Shown: positions 1-10,974, numbered from the stretch's first letter. The stretch is DNA of 64,000 nucleotides from Myxococcus terminator_A (GCA_049194865.1 JBLZWL010000129.1:186001-250000), one strand, 5' to 3'. Translations and numbers: made by a program. Notes: a model not told the origin generated them from the letters alone.

Positions 1-344
1 TGCGCCAGAGCGCGTACGTGGCCCGACTGCTCGCCCAGGACTCCCGGCCGCGACTGCTCCTGGGTGACCTCAACGACGACCCGGACTCGCACTCGGTGCG
101 CCTCTTGCGCCGTGACTTGCGCGACGTCGTCGCCGCCACCGGCGGAGCCAGGGGCACCTACCCGATGCCCCTGTTCCTGCCCACGCTGCGCATCGACTAC
201 GTGCTGGCCTGCGGGGCCTTCACGCCCGTGGCCAGCCGCGTGTTGAAGGTCTCCGCGTCGGACCACTACCCCGTCGTCGCGGACCTGCGGCTGGACGTGC
301 TTCCTCCCGCCGACGCGGAAGGTCAGCTCACGTTGAAGCGGTAG
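1..344 (+). CDS. Endonuclease/exonuclease/phosphatase-family protein, C-terminal part
   Basis: The open frame runs in from before the window, so only the last 114 or so residues are present. Two hallmarks of the DNase I-like endonuclease/exonuclease/phosphatase fold are visible: a GDLND segment early in the fragment, which normally carries active-site Asp and Asn, and an SDHYPVVADL segment near the end, which carries the catalytic Asp-His pair. The family includes nucleases, phosphodiesterases and sphingomyelinase-like enzymes, and the substrate cannot be read from this fragment. The last 22 bases overlap the end of the convergent gene that follows. A GTG at 18 is in frame but is not the true start, because the frame stays open upstream. 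Confidence 0.8.
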   Translation, partial: RQSAYVARLLAQDSRPRLLLGDLNDDPDSHSVRLLRRDLRDVVAATGGARGTYPMPLFLPTLRIDYVLACGAFTPVASRVLKVSASDHYPVVADLRLDVLPPADAEGQLTLKR

Positions 345-874
345 AGCACGTCCGGGTCTCCCCGGGTGTAGCCCTTGAGGACCTCGTGCTTCAGGCCCTT
401 CGCGCCGAGCACCGTCAGGCCGCCCCACGCGAAGCCCATCACCGACAGCTCGAAGTACACGTGCGGCTTGGGCACCTTGATGATGTGCAGGTCCGTGTGG
501 CCTTGGCCCGGCAGCACCTCCAGCTCGCCCTCGGTGAAGTAGCCCTTCCAGATGCCGGGCGTGAAGAAGAGAAAGCGGCGGAAGTCACCGGGGCTGAACA
601 TCGCCTTGAGCTGACCCTGGCCCAGCGCGTACTCGGCGGACTTGATGCCGAACTGCCACCACGCGTTGGGGTCTCCCGCGTAGAAGCGCTGGAGCAGCTC
701 CTCGTTGAACCGCAGGAACGCGTCCACGGGGATTCGCGTGACGGGGAGGATGGGCAGCGTGAAGACGGGCTCGCGCTTCTTGATGTCCGCGATGAAGTCC
801 TTCCACGCCTGCTCACCGTGGGACTGCAACGTCATCTGTTGCCGAGCCAGGAACGCCACGCCTTTGACTTCCAT
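323..874 (-). CDS. TIGR02265/DUF2378-like myxobacterial protein
   Basis: A 183-residue soluble protein with no signal peptide or membrane segment. The pattern resembles the TIGR02265 (DUF2378) family, which occurs as many paralogs in Myxococcus: an opening VKG, an Arg near residue 12, a conserved Trp near 24, an FGIKSAEYAL stretch in the middle, a W-K-G-Y-F segment near 110, and a GDPDVLYRF ending. The family's biochemical role is unknown to me. It starts at ATG 874, with 111 bases separating it from the next gene upstream on the same strand. The 3' end overlaps the convergent gene by 22 bases. The assignment rests on pattern only. Confidence 0.6.
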   Translation of the reverse strand: MEVKGVAFLARQQMTLQSHGEQAWKDFIADIKKREPVFTLPILPVTRIPVDAFLRFNEELLQRFYAGDPNAWWQFGIKSAEYALGQGQLKAMFSPGDFRRFLFFTPGIWKGYFTEGELEVLPGQGHTDLHIIKVPKPHVYFELSVMGFAWGGLTVLGAKGLKHEVLKGYTRGDPDVLYRFNVS

Positions 875-985
875 CCGTGTCCTCCACCGCCAGACCCCGC
901 GCGGGGCCGCGCTCGGGGGACTCCGTCCCGGCTTCCCCGGGAAGGATAGGGTGCGACAGCGTCGCGCGCAGGCGACGCTCGCCTG

Positions 986-1369
986 CTATTCGAGCTGAAG
1001 GCCGCAGTCGGCGCAGGCACCCTCGACCAGGGGCGCCACGGTGCCGCAGGCGGGGCAGGGCGGCTCACCCTCCTCCGTCGCGGGCAGCACGAAGGGCGAG
1101 GCACCGTCCGCCAGCACGCCTTCGCGCTGGATGCTGTCCATCCAACGTTGCTGGAGCAGCGTCGCCACGCGCAAGCCGTCCTCGGGGCGCACCAGCACCT
1201 GAAACTTCGGGCTGCACCCGGTCTTCGCGCACGCCTCGCGATGTACCAGCGCGGGGACGTCCGCCTCCAGACAGGCCTCCACCAGCCGCCGGGCGTCCGC
1301 CAGCGCCATCTCCGCGCACGGCACCAGCTCCACGTCGGCCAGCACCTTCGTCACATCATCCTGGGTCAT
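986..1369 (-). CDS. Small protein with C-terminal zinc ribbon (DUF2007-like)
   Basis: A predicted 127-residue soluble protein. The ATG at 1369 is preferred because the longer frame upstream is Arg- and Ser-rich with no recognisable content. The first 80 residues resemble DUF2007-type putative signal-transducing proteins (ELVPCAEMALADARRLVEAC, then a Cys pair). The C-terminus carries a clear treble-Cys ribbon, CPACG then CADCG, near residues 104-123, which should bind one zinc ion. Two further Cys flank Thr-Gly in the middle (CAKTGC). The function is unknown; a regulatory or protein-binding role is a guess from the ribbon. Confidence 0.65.
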   Translation of the reverse strand: MTQDDVTKVLADVELVPCAEMALADARRLVEACLEADVPALVHREACAKTGCSPKFQVLVRPEDGLRVATLLQQRWMDSIQREGVLADGASPFVLPATEEGEPPCPACGTVAPLVEGACADCGLQLE

Positions 1370-1526
1370 CACCCGGCGGATTGGAGCCCACGCATGGGCT
1401 CGCCGTCCAGAGGCGTGCCGTCTTCTCGGACCTGAGGGCACCTCGCGCCTGCTCCGTCGCATCCCCACCCTGCCGTCGCTTCCTCGAGATTCCACGGGTC
1501 GATGGGGCGGGTGGGGGCACGACGCA

Positions 1527-2927
1527 ATGCTTCATGGGGCGCGGGGCTGGGGAGCCTGCTGGGCGTGGGTGTTGCTGGCCGTGGCTTGCGAGCGGCCCGA
1601 GGAGGTGGCTCCGAGTCCCTCCGTCGTGGAGGAGGCGCCTCCAACTGTCGCGAGCCCCGTGAAGGCGAGGACGCTGACGGGACGGACGCGCTGGCTGCGC
1701 TCGCTGGTCGGCGCGGGACGAGAGAGCGCCGCAGGGCTCGCGCACGACTCGCGCGGCAACGTGGTGGTGGCCCTGAACTCGGACGACGCGGTGGCGGACC
1801 TCTTCGGGCCGCTGCTGGTGACGGCGGGCTCGGCTGCTCCCGCGTCCCAGCGGTTCACGGTGGCGAAGTACGGCACGGGCGGCGAGCGGCTGTGGTCCCT
1901 CTCCCTGCCGGGCTACGTGGAGACAGTCACCGTCAGCTCGCGCGGGCAGGTCCTCGTCGCGGGTCGCAATCCAGCGGGCGCGGACCTCGGCGGTGGGCCC
2001 CTGTCAGCGGGGCGCTTCCTGCTCAAGCTGGGGCGCGACGGAGACTTCCTGTGGGCCCGGAGCCTGGGGGCGCTCGGCGTCTCGCCCGACTTCGTCCTCC
2101 GGCGCGTGGAGGTGGACCTGCTGGGCAACGTGGTGCTGGCGGGCACGCTGCCCGACGTGAAGCTCGGTGGAGTGCCCGCGCTGGTGAAGGTGGACGCGAA
2201 GGGCGGCTACCTGTGGACGTATGCGCACGAGGAGCCTGGAGAGGCCTCGGGCGTGGCGGCGGACCCGGAGGGCCAGCTCTACGTCACGGGGTTGCTGCAC
2301 CCGCCGCGCTCTCCGGTGACGCTCGACTCGCAGCCGTTCCTCGTCAAGCTGGACGCTCGGGGGCGACAGCAGTGGGAGCGGCGGCTCGACACGGGGGCCG
2401 GCGGGGCCACCGGGGTGGCGGTGCATGGCAATCGCGTGCTGGTGACGGGCGGGTTCTCCGCGCCGCTCACCTTCGAGGAGGAGACGCACGAGGTGGAGCC
2501 AGGGGGCAGCGAGGCCTTCGTGGCCGCGTTCGACCGGGAGGGCACACCGCTCTGGCTGCGAGCCTTCGGCTTCGAGGGCCTGGGCATCTCGATGGACGAG
2601 GACGACGGAGTGACGGTGGTGGGGCGCTACGCGCACGGTGACGACCTGGGCGCGGGGCCCGTGGTCGGCGCGCCAGACAGCACCTTCAATCTCTTCCTGG
2701 TGAAGCTGGACCGCGTGGACGGCGCCTTGAGCTGGGCGCGGGGCTTCGCCATGGCGCCGTCAGAGGGCGGAGGTCCCTCCGATGCGCGCTTCTTCGTCTC
2801 GTCGTCGAGGAAGGGCACGAGCGCGTTGCTGGGCGCGCAGCTCTCCGCGGTGGATTTCGGGACGGGGGTGCTGAGTGGGCCCGGCGGCGGAGGGCGGGAG
2901 CTGTTCCTCGGTGGCTTCGAGCCCTGA
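1527..2927 (+). CDS. Beta-propeller lipoprotein
   Basis: A predicted outer-membrane or surface lipoprotein of 466 residues. The N-terminus is a short signal sequence ending LLAVAC, with Cys21 as the lipidation site, followed by a Pro/Ser/Glu-rich linker to about residue 50. The rest consists of repeated blades of about 50 residues in which a line such as FLVKLDARGRQQWERRL alternates with GNVVVA or GQVLVAG. This is the pattern of SBBP or PQQ-type propeller repeats, common in delta-proteobacterial surface lipoproteins. There are no catalytic residues to point to. It resembles the lipoprotein at 13355-14719 in layout. A binding or structural surface role is inferred. Confidence 0.75.
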   Translation: MLHGARGWGACWAWVLLAVACERPEEVAPSPSVVEEAPPTVASPVKARTLTGRTRWLRSLVGAGRESAAGLAHDSRGNVVVALNSDDAVADLFGPLLVTAGSAAPASQRFTVAKYGTGGERLWSLSLPGYVETVTVSSRGQVLVAGRNPAGADLGGGPLSAGRFLLKLGRDGDFLWARSLGALGVSPDFVLRRVEVDLLGNVVLAGTLPDVKLGGVPALVKVDAKGGYLWTYAHEEPGEASGVAADPEGQLYVTGLLHPPRSPVTLDSQPFLVKLDARGRQQWERRLDTGAGGATGVAVHGNRVLVTGGFSAPLTFEEETHEVEPGGSEAFVAAFDREGTPLWLRAFGFEGLGISMDEDDGVTVVGRYAHGDDLGAGPVVGAPDSTFNLFLVKLDRVDGALSWARGFAMAPSEGGGPSDARFFVSSSRKGTSALLGAQLSAVDFGTGVLSGPGGGGRELFLGGFEP

Positions 2928-2970
2928 GGAAAGTCGGCGGGGTGGACGGCTCGCGGATAACGTGGGGCGC

Positions 2971-3633
2971 GTGCCTCCAACTTCGCTGAGAGCGCGGCCC
3001 GGACGCGCGCGCCGACTCCTCGTGGTGTCCGTGGGCGTGGTGACGTGCGGCGTGTTCGGCCTGGCATGGGTGGTGGACCGCTTCGGGCAGCGCGAGCGCG
3101 TGGAGCCCTCCGACGCCGTGGTGGTGCTGGGCGCGCGTGTGCTGGCGGGAGGTGTCCCGTCCGGTGCGCTGCGAGCGCGCACGGAGAAGGCGGTGGAGCT
3201 GTACCAGCGTGGCGTGGCGCCCCGGCTCGTCTTCTCCGGAGGCGTGGGCGTGCATCCACCCTCCGAAGCACGGGCGATGCTCGCGCTCGCGACGCGGTTG
3301 GGTGTCCCCGAGGAGGCGTGCGTGCTGGAGGAGGAGAGCCACTCGACGGATGACAACGCGCGGCTGACGGCGAAGCTGCTGCGCGGCTTGGGCGCGCGGC
3401 GCGTGGTGGTGGTCTCCGACCCGTACCACCTGCTGCGCGCGCGACAGTACTTCCGGCTCAATGGCTTCGAGGTGAGCACGAGCCCCGCGCTGGAGACCGA
3501 GCGCAACCTGCACTGGGTGGACCGCTTCTATTGGACGGTGCGCGAGGCCATCGCGTTGTTGCTGCACCCGCGCGTGTTGTGGGCCCGAGCTCCGGCGGAC
3601 TCGGGGCCGCCCGTCACGACTCCGGAGCGGTGA
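2971..3633 (+). CDS. YdcF/SanA-like DUF218 envelope protein
   Basis: A 220-residue protein with one N-terminal membrane anchor (about residues 15-35, LLVVSVGVVTCGVFGLAWVV) and a DUF218 domain. Family signatures are DAVVVLGARV after the anchor, the central FSGG segment, ESHSTDDNARLTAK, and VVVVSDPYHLLRA. The family includes E. coli YdcF and SanA, which act in envelope maintenance. The enzymatic reaction is not settled for the family. The start chosen is GTG 2971; frame is open further upstream, but that extension overlaps the end of the propeller lipoprotein. The 3' end overlaps the convergent protease gene by 20 bases. Confidence 0.8.
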   Translation: MPPTSLRARPGRARRLLVVSVGVVTCGVFGLAWVVDRFGQRERVEPSDAVVVLGARVLAGGVPSGALRARTEKAVELYQRGVAPRLVFSGGVGVHPPSEARAMLALATRLGVPEEACVLEEESHSTDDNARLTAKLLRGLGARRVVVVSDPYHLLRARQYFRLNGFEVSTSPALETERNLHWVDRFYWTVREAIALLLHPRVLWARAPADSGPPVTTPER

Positions 3634-5149
3634 GCGCGCGCAGCTCGCGTCGACCTCCGGGCACGGCCACGCGCAGCAGCACGGACTTGCCCGGCTCGGA
3701 TTCCTTCAGCACGCGCGCCAGGTCCGTCGCACGGCGCACCGGCTGACCGTCCGCCTCCACCACCACCATGCCCGGCACCAGCCCGGAGCGCTCGGCGCTG
3801 GAGCCCGGCACCACGTCCGTCACCAGCGCACCCGCGCGTGGCAACTCCTGCGCACGCGAGAGCCTCGGGTCCATGTCCGACAGGCTCAACCCCACGCGCT
3901 GATGCGGCGGCTCCGCGTGCTCCTCCGGAGGCTTGCGTCGGGCCACGCCCTCCAAATCCGGCCGCGTGCCCAGCGTCGCCTTCAGCTCCGTCTTCTTCCC
4001 ACCTCGATAGACGGTGAGCGGCAGCTCGGAGCCCGGCGCCTTGAGCGCCACCGCGCGAGTGAGCGCGCGCCCCGAGGCGATGGGGCGTCCCCCCGCCGTG
4101 ACGATGATGTCATCCGGCTTCAGGCCCGCCTCGGCGGCCGGTGTGCCCTCGTTCACCTCGGTGACGATGGCGCCCTCCGCGTTGGTCACGCCCAGCGCGC
4201 CGCCCAGGTCCGGCGTCAAATCCTGCACGGCGACCCCGAGCCAGCCCCGCGTGACGGCGCCATCCTTCTCCAACTGCGGCAGCAGCTCCTTCACGAGCGA
4301 GCTGGGCACGGCGAAGCCGATGCCGGACCCCTGGCCGATGATGGCGGTGTTGATGCCCACCACCTCGCCGTGGAGGTTGAACAGCGGCCCGCCGGAGTTG
4401 CCCGGGTTGATGGCGGCGTCCGTCTGGAGGAAGTCGTCGAACGGCCCCACCTGGATGTCACGGGCCTTGGCGGAGAGGATGCCCAGGCTGACGCTGGAGG
4501 CGAGCCCGAAGGGGTTGCCGATGGCCACCACCCAGTCCCCCACGCGCAGCGCATCCGAGTCCCCCAGCTTCACCACCGGAAGCCCCTTCACGTCGCCCTG
4601 GAGCTGGAGCACCGCCACGTCCGTGAGCGGGTCCGTGCCCAGCACCTTCGCGGCCAGCTCGCGCCCGTCGGGAAACTGAACGCGTATCTCCGTGGCATCC
4701 GCCACCACGTGGTTGTTGGTGAGCACCAACCCCCGGGCGTCGATGACGAAGCCCGAGCCCAGCCCCTGGCGCGGCCCTTCCTCACGCGGGTCATCGAAGG
4801 GAGCGCCAAACGGCATGCCGGGCATGCCTCCGCCGAACGGTGAGCGCGGTCCTCCACCATTCCAGGGAGAGCCCCGACGGGAGCTGCGCGCGGGTGTGGC
4901 CTCGCGCACCTCCACGTTGACGACGGCGGACTTCACCGACTCCACCAGCGGCGCGATGGACGCGAGCGCCCCGCGCATGTCCGGTGGCATCGGCTGCTTC
5001 GCGGGGGGCGCGCTGTCCGGATTCACCTCGGACGAGGGCGCGGCGGGCTCCTGCTGAGTGGGAGCGGGCTGTGCTTCATCCTGCCCGCGGCGGCAGCCCG
5101 CGAGCGTCAGGACCAGGCCCACGGCGACCGCGCGTCTGCTTCCCTTCAT
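3614..5149 (-). CDS. HtrA/DegP-type periplasmic serine protease, lipoprotein
   Basis: A 511-residue trypsin-fold protease of the HtrA (DegP/DegQ/Do) family that degrades or refolds damaged envelope proteins. The signal sequence ends LTLAGC (Cys19), so it is probably a lipoprotein, unlike soluble DegP. A Pro/Gly-rich linker runs to about residue 125. The catalytic triad is visible: His147 in NNHVVAD, Asp177 in DPLTDVAV, and Ser252 in GNSGGPLF. Two PDZ-like domains follow (about 285-375 and 410-505), each with a G-L-V/K-P-G/D core. The first PDZ would select unfolded substrates. It lies alone between a YdcF-like gene and a MarR gene. Confidence 0.93.
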   Translation of the reverse strand: MKGSRRAVAVGLVLTLAGCRRGQDEAQPAPTQQEPAAPSSEVNPDSAPPAKQPMPPDMRGALASIAPLVESVKSAVVNVEVREATPARSSRRGSPWNGGGPRSPFGGGMPGMPFGAPFDDPREEGPRQGLGSGFVIDARGLVLTNNHVVADATEIRVQFPDGRELAAKVLGTDPLTDVAVLQLQGDVKGLPVVKLGDSDALRVGDWVVAIGNPFGLASSVSLGILSAKARDIQVGPFDDFLQTDAAINPGNSGGPLFNLHGEVVGINTAIIGQGSGIGFAVPSSLVKELLPQLEKDGAVTRGWLGVAVQDLTPDLGGALGVTNAEGAIVTEVNEGTPAAEAGLKPDDIIVTAGGRPIASGRALTRAVALKAPGSELPLTVYRGGKKTELKATLGTRPDLEGVARRKPPEEHAEPPHQRVGLSLSDMDPRLSRAQELPRAGALVTDVVPGSSAERSGLVPGMVVVEADGQPVRRATDLARVLKESEPGKSVLLRVAVPGGRRELRALTAPES

Positions 5150-5313
5150 CGCGTTCCTCCCCTCGCATCAACGCCGCGCTGCCATGGTGCGGAAGTCGTC
5201 CGTCGGATGCGCCGGGCCGTGCCGGCGCGGAGGACGACACGTGTCACTTGAGGTGGTGCCCCTCGTGGGAGAAGGCACGAGGGAGCGGGACTTGCTCGCC
5301 CGCTCCACGAGCT

Positions 5314-5826
5314 TCAGGCCGAGCGCTCACGTGCCGTCACCGCGGCACTCGGAGGCCCCAGCGTGTCGATGCGGCGCAGCAGCTTCTCCAGGATGCGGAA
5401 GAGCGCCTTGCGGTCCACGCCATCGAGGATGGAGAGCAGCTGGCCCATGCCCTGGGTCATGAAGCGCTCGAGCCGCTGGTAGGTCTGCATGCCATCGGGC
5501 GTGAGGCGACAGCGGACCACGCGGCGGTCGGCCGCGCTGCGCTCACGCAGCAGGTGGCCCTCGCGCTCCAGCCGGTCGACGAGCCCCGTGACGGTCTTCT
5601 CGGTGACGCCCAGTCGGCGAGCAAGCTCGCCCATCGTGAGCGAGCCGTCCTGGCCGAGCCAGAGCAGCGCATGCACCTGCGGGGGCGTGAACTGGAGCTG
5701 TTCGCAGGTGCTGGCGATGGGGTCACGGAGCGAACGGCGCCGACCCAGCGCGAGCAGAAGCTGCTGGAGCTTCAGCACGTCCGCCGAGATGTCCTCATCC
5801 TCTTTAGGGTGGATATTCCGTGACAC
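5314..5826 (-). CDS. MarR-family transcriptional regulator
   Basis: A 170-residue winged-helix regulator. The recognition region LTMGELARRLGVTEKTVTGL followed by DRLEREGHLLRERSAADRRV is the classic MarR helix-turn-helix plus wing with the conserved D-R-R. The GTG at 5826 is used, since longer versions would run across modA. That GTG sits inside a palindrome (5813-5833), so the true start may instead be the in-frame GTG at 5778. The gene is divergent from modA with 118 bases between. Autoregulation through the palindrome is likely; control of modABC is possible but not shown. The ligand is unknown. Confidence 0.85.
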   Translation of the reverse strand: MSRNIHPKEDEDISADVLKLQQLLLALGRRRSLRDPIASTCEQLQFTPPQVHALLWLGQDGSLTMGELARRLGVTEKTVTGLVDRLEREGHLLRERSAADRRVVRCRLTPDGMQTYQRLERFMTQGMGQLLSILDGVDRKALFRILEKLLRRIDTLGPPSAAVTARERSA

Positions 5827-5833
5827 GGAGTAT
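5813..5833. promoter_or_regulatory. Near-perfect palindrome, candidate MarR operator
   Basis: The arms are ATATTCCGTG and CACGGAGTAT around a central A at 5823, and 9 of 10 arm positions pair. MarR proteins typically bind palindromes of this size. It lies at the proposed start of the MarR gene and 112 bases upstream of modA, where it could block transcription of its own gene and possibly of the transporter. Confidence 0.5.
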
Positions 5834-5944
5834 GGCTTAGCGGGCAGGGCCCCACGGGTCAACCCGTTGTCACGGCGTGGGCAGCCGTGCGGACAATGCG
5901 CCCCCCGGTGTAGGGAGCAAGAGGAGCGTACAGGAGTGCGTACC

Positions 5945-6706
5945 ATGTCCAGGCTGTGCGTGCTGACCCTGATGCTCCTGGTAGGGGCCGCGAACGCGGA
6001 GGAAGGGCTCGTCTTCGCCGCCGCCAGCACCACGGACGTGCTGCAAGAATTGCGTCCCGCCTTCACGGCGGCCACCGGCCATTCGGTGGTGGTGGCCCTG
6101 GGCTCATCCGGAGACCTGGCACGTCAGGCGATTGCGGGAGCTCCGGCGGACGCCTTCCTCTCGGCGGACGTGGCGAGGATGGAGGCCGTCCAGCAAGCGG
6201 GTCTGGTGCAACCCGGGACGCGCGCCGACCTGTTGTCCAACCGGTTGGTGGTGGTGGTTCCGGTGGATTCGAAGCGGAAGCTCGCCGGGCCCGAGTCGCT
6301 GAAGGGGTTGAAGCGGCTGGTGTTGGCGGACCCGGCCATCGTCCCCGCGGGGGTGTACGCGAAGGCGTGGCTGGAGAAGGTGGGGCTGTGGAAGGAGCTG
6401 GAGCCCCGCGTCGTGCCAGCACTGGATGTGCGGGCCGCGCTGTCGGCGGTGGAGGCGGGCCGGGTGGACGCCGGTGTGGTGTATGCGACAGATGCGGCGC
6501 AATCGAAGAAGGTGAGGGTGGCCTTCGAGGTGTCCGAGACGGACGCGCCGCGCATCGTCTACCCGGTGGCGGCGCTGACGAAGGGCAAGGCGCCCGAGGT
6601 GGGTAGGGCCTTCGTGCGCTTCCTCCAGTCCGAGCCCGCGCGAGCGGCCTTCCGACGACATGGCTTCATCGTGCTCGCGCCGGATGCCGGGAAGCCCGCG
6701 AAGTGA
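5945..6706 (+). CDS. modA: Molybdate ABC transporter substrate-binding protein ModA
   Basis: A 253-residue periplasmic binding protein that captures molybdate (or tungstate) and delivers it to ModB. Residues 1-18 form a signal peptide ending ANA. The mature protein begins with the family start LVFAAASTTDVLQELRPAF, where the early Ser residues contact the oxyanion, followed by LGSSGDLARQ and later AIVPAGVYAKAWLE and DAGVVYATDA. All of these match ModA. The ATG at 5945 is chosen because the signal peptide begins there. modB starts within its stop codon, and the modA-modB-modC order is standard for one operon. Confidence 0.94.
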   Translation: MSRLCVLTLMLLVGAANAEEGLVFAAASTTDVLQELRPAFTAATGHSVVVALGSSGDLARQAIAGAPADAFLSADVARMEAVQQAGLVQPGTRADLLSNRLVVVVPVDSKRKLAGPESLKGLKRLVLADPAIVPAGVYAKAWLEKVGLWKELEPRVVPALDVRAALSAVEAGRVDAGVVYATDAAQSKKVRVAFEVSETDAPRIVYPVAALTKGKAPEVGRAFVRFLQSEPARAAFRRHGFIVLAPDAGKPAK

Positions 6707-7380
6707 CGGACGACACGACGGGGCTGGTGCTCTTCACGGTGACGGTGGCGGCGGTGGCCACGCTCATCATCCTCCCGCCCGGCGTGGCGGCGGCGTACGC
6801 GCTGGCGCGCTGGCGAGGCCCGGGGCGAGGCCTCGTGGACACGGTGCTCGCGTTGCCGTTGGTGTTGCCTCCGACGGCAGTGGGCCTGGTGCTGCTGGAG
6901 CTGCTGGGCCGCAACGGTCCGCTGGGGCGCCTGTTGGATGCGGTGGGCGTGGAGGTGGTCTTCACGCCCGGGGCGGTGGTGCTGGCCAGCGCGGTGATGG
7001 CGTTCCCGTTGCTGGTGCGCTCGGCGCGCTCGGGCTTCGAGGAGGTGGACCCGAGGCTGGTGGCGGTGGCGCGCACGCTGGGGGACTCGCGGGCGCGAGC
7101 GTTCTTCCGGGTGACGCTGCCGCTGGCGTGGCGCGGGGTGGCGGTGGGCGCGCTCCTGGCGTTCTCCCGCGCGCTGGGCGAGTTCGGCGCGACGGTGCTG
7201 GTGGCGGGGAACATTCCCGGGCGCACGCAGACGCTGTCGCTCGCCATCTTCCAGCACACGCAGCTGGGGCAGGACGCGCGGGCCCTCCAGTTGGCGGGCA
7301 TCGCGGCGTTGCTGGCCTTCGTGGCGGTGTACGCCACGGAGGGGCTGACGCGCTGGCGGGGACGGCGGGTGCGCGCTTGA
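6703..7380 (+). CDS. modB: Molybdate ABC transporter permease ModB
   Basis: A 225-residue inner-membrane permease with about five hydrophobic segments. The binding-protein-dependent transport signature appears as ALGEFGATVLVAGNIPGRTQ, where the EFGA loop couples to the ATPase. LALPLVLPPTAVGLVLLEL near residue 50 is typical of ModB. The GTG at 6703 overlaps the modA stop (GTGA), giving translational coupling, and modC begins within its own stop codon. It forms the membrane channel for molybdate uptake with ModC. Confidence 0.94.
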   Translation: MTDDTTGLVLFTVTVAAVATLIILPPGVAAAYALARWRGPGRGLVDTVLALPLVLPPTAVGLVLLELLGRNGPLGRLLDAVGVEVVFTPGAVVLASAVMAFPLLVRSARSGFEEVDPRLVAVARTLGDSRARAFFRVTLPLAWRGVAVGALLAFSRALGEFGATVLVAGNIPGRTQTLSLAIFQHTQLGQDARALQLAGIAALLAFVAVYATEGLTRWRGRRVRA

Positions 7381-8447
7381 GTCTGGAGCTGTCCGTGCGC
7401 TTGCCGCTGGCGCGCTTCGCGCTGGAGGTGGACGTGCGGCTGGAGGGCGCGTCGGTGGCGGTGCTGGGCCGCTCGGGCTCAGGGAAGACGTCGCTGCTGG
7501 AGATTCTCGCGGGGCTTCGACGCGGCGCGCGCGGTCGAGTCGTGGTGGGAGGACGCGTGCTGCTGGACAGCGCGGCGCGCGTGGACCTGGCGCCGGAGGC
7601 TCGGCGCATGGGGTACGTGCCGCAGGACGCGCTGCTCTTTCCTCACCTCACCGCGGAGCAGAACGTGCGCTATGGCGCGCGAGCGGGCAGGCCGTCGCGC
7701 GTCGAGGAGGCCGTGGCGCTGCTCGAGCTGGGGCCGCTGCTGCATCGCTACCCGGCCACGCTGTCGGGAGGGGAGAAGCAGCGCGTGGCCCTGGCGCGAG
7801 CGCTGGCGACGGACCCGGCGCTGCTGTTGCTCGACGAGCCGCTGGCCGCGCTGGACGTGACGCTGAAGGAGCGCGTGCTGCCATACCTCCTGCGCGTGCG
7901 GGACGAAGCGCGTGTGCCGATGCTGTACGTGACGCACCAGCTTGGCGAGGCGCGGGTGCTCGCGAAGGAGGCCCTGTTGCTGGAGGACGGGCGCGTGCGC
8001 GCGGCGGGGCCCGCGTCCGAGGTGCTCGGTGCGTCCGCGCGCGGACTGCTGGCCTCGGAGTCCGAGGGCGAGGAGAACATCCTCGAAGGCGTGCTGGAGC
8101 GGCCGTCCGAAGGTGGCACGCGGTTGCGGGTGACGGAGGGCCTGTCGCTCTGGGTCCCCGACGCGCCGGAGCTGCCACCAGGCGCGCGCGCGGCCTACGC
8201 GGTGCCGGCCGAGGACATCCTCCTGTCCATGGGGCCGCTGTCGGGCGTGTCCGCGCGCAACGTACTGGTGGGCACCGTGGTGGGCGTGGAGGGCGCGGGG
8301 GCAGGGGAGGCCGCGGCCACGGTGGAGGTCGAAGGCGTGCGCTGGGTGGTGCGACTCACCGAGGCCTCGGTGCGTGAGCTGGGCGTGGCCCCAGGAGTCC
8401 GTGTGTATCTGGCGGTGAAGACCGCCGCGTGTCGTCGGTTGCGGTGA
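7377..8447 (+). CDS. modC: Molybdate ABC transporter ATP-binding protein ModC
   Basis: A 356-residue ATPase that powers ModB. Walker A is GRSGSGKTS at residues 31-39, the ABC signature LSGGEKQ at 129-135, and Walker B LLLLDEP just after; the switch His is in YVTHQLGEA. The C-terminal 120 residues form a TOBE/MOP-like region (ILLSMGPLSGVSARNVLVG onward), expected to sense or bind oxyanion. The likely start is the TTG at 7377, which overlaps the modB stop by four bases. A hairpin at 8531-8571 ends the operon. Confidence 0.92.
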   Translation: MSLELSVRLPLARFALEVDVRLEGASVAVLGRSGSGKTSLLEILAGLRRGARGRVVVGGRVLLDSAARVDLAPEARRMGYVPQDALLFPHLTAEQNVRYGARAGRPSRVEEAVALLELGPLLHRYPATLSGGEKQRVALARALATDPALLLLDEPLAALDVTLKERVLPYLLRVRDEARVPMLYVTHQLGEARVLAKEALLLEDGRVRAAGPASEVLGASARGLLASESEGEENILEGVLERPSEGGTRLRVTEGLSLWVPDAPELPPGARAAYAVPAEDILLSMGPLSGVSARNVLVGTVVGVEGAGAGEAAATVEVEGVRWVVRLTEASVRELGVAPGVRVYLAVKTAACRRLR

Positions 8448-8530
8448 GCGCCAGCGCTCGGTTGTTCACGGGAGGCATGTCGAGGCGCTCGCCGGGCTCG
8501 GGTCCGCCTTGCCCACAACGACCTGCACGC

Positions 8531-8571
8531 CCAGGGAGACGAGACACCGGACCTGGTGTCCCGTCCCCTGG
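8531..8571. terminator. Hairpin between convergent modC and chitinase genes
   Basis: An inverted repeat of about 17 bases per arm (ccaggg...agacacc against ggtgtcccgtcccctgg) with one bulge and one mismatch around a short loop. It sits between the ends of two convergent genes and lacks a clear T-tract, so it may act as a bidirectional terminator or mRNA end protector. Confidence 0.55.
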
Positions 8572-8600
8572 AAGCGGGCCGTCACATCAGACGGACATGC

Positions 8601-10628
<2,028 letters not shown>

Positions 10629-10974
10629 GCTTGCTCTCCTCGGTGCGAGCCCAGGGCGCCCCTCGCGTCGTCCACGCGGGGTCAGCTCGGGAACTCGTTT
10701 CCAGGAAGGAGGCTTGGACCTATTTTTCCGGGTTAATGCCTCGCAGCATTTCCAGGAGAAATGGGTGTGAGGCTTTGCGGTGGACGGTGTGGATGGAAGA
10801 ACACGCACTCACCGGAAGCGATGCTTGCCTGTCATGGCCTCACCGCGTCGAGGTGCCAGCACAGGAGCGTCGCACGGGCTGCACCGAGCCACTGCCAGTT
10901 CGTCGGCCTCGACAGCGGAGCGCGCCAGCCTGCCAGGTGCCAGGGCTGTGCCGCAGCCCGGTGAGTGGAACCGG
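10629..10974. other. Upstream region of the chitinase, no supported gene
   Basis: It holds the chitinase promoter region in its left part, where an AT-richer stretch near 10710-10765 is the likeliest site. The rest is open in several frames but shows no recognisable protein. The frame leading into the fragment at 10975 is open from 10780. A 36-base element at 10807-10842 recurs imperfectly at 11906-11937. Confidence 0.5.
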
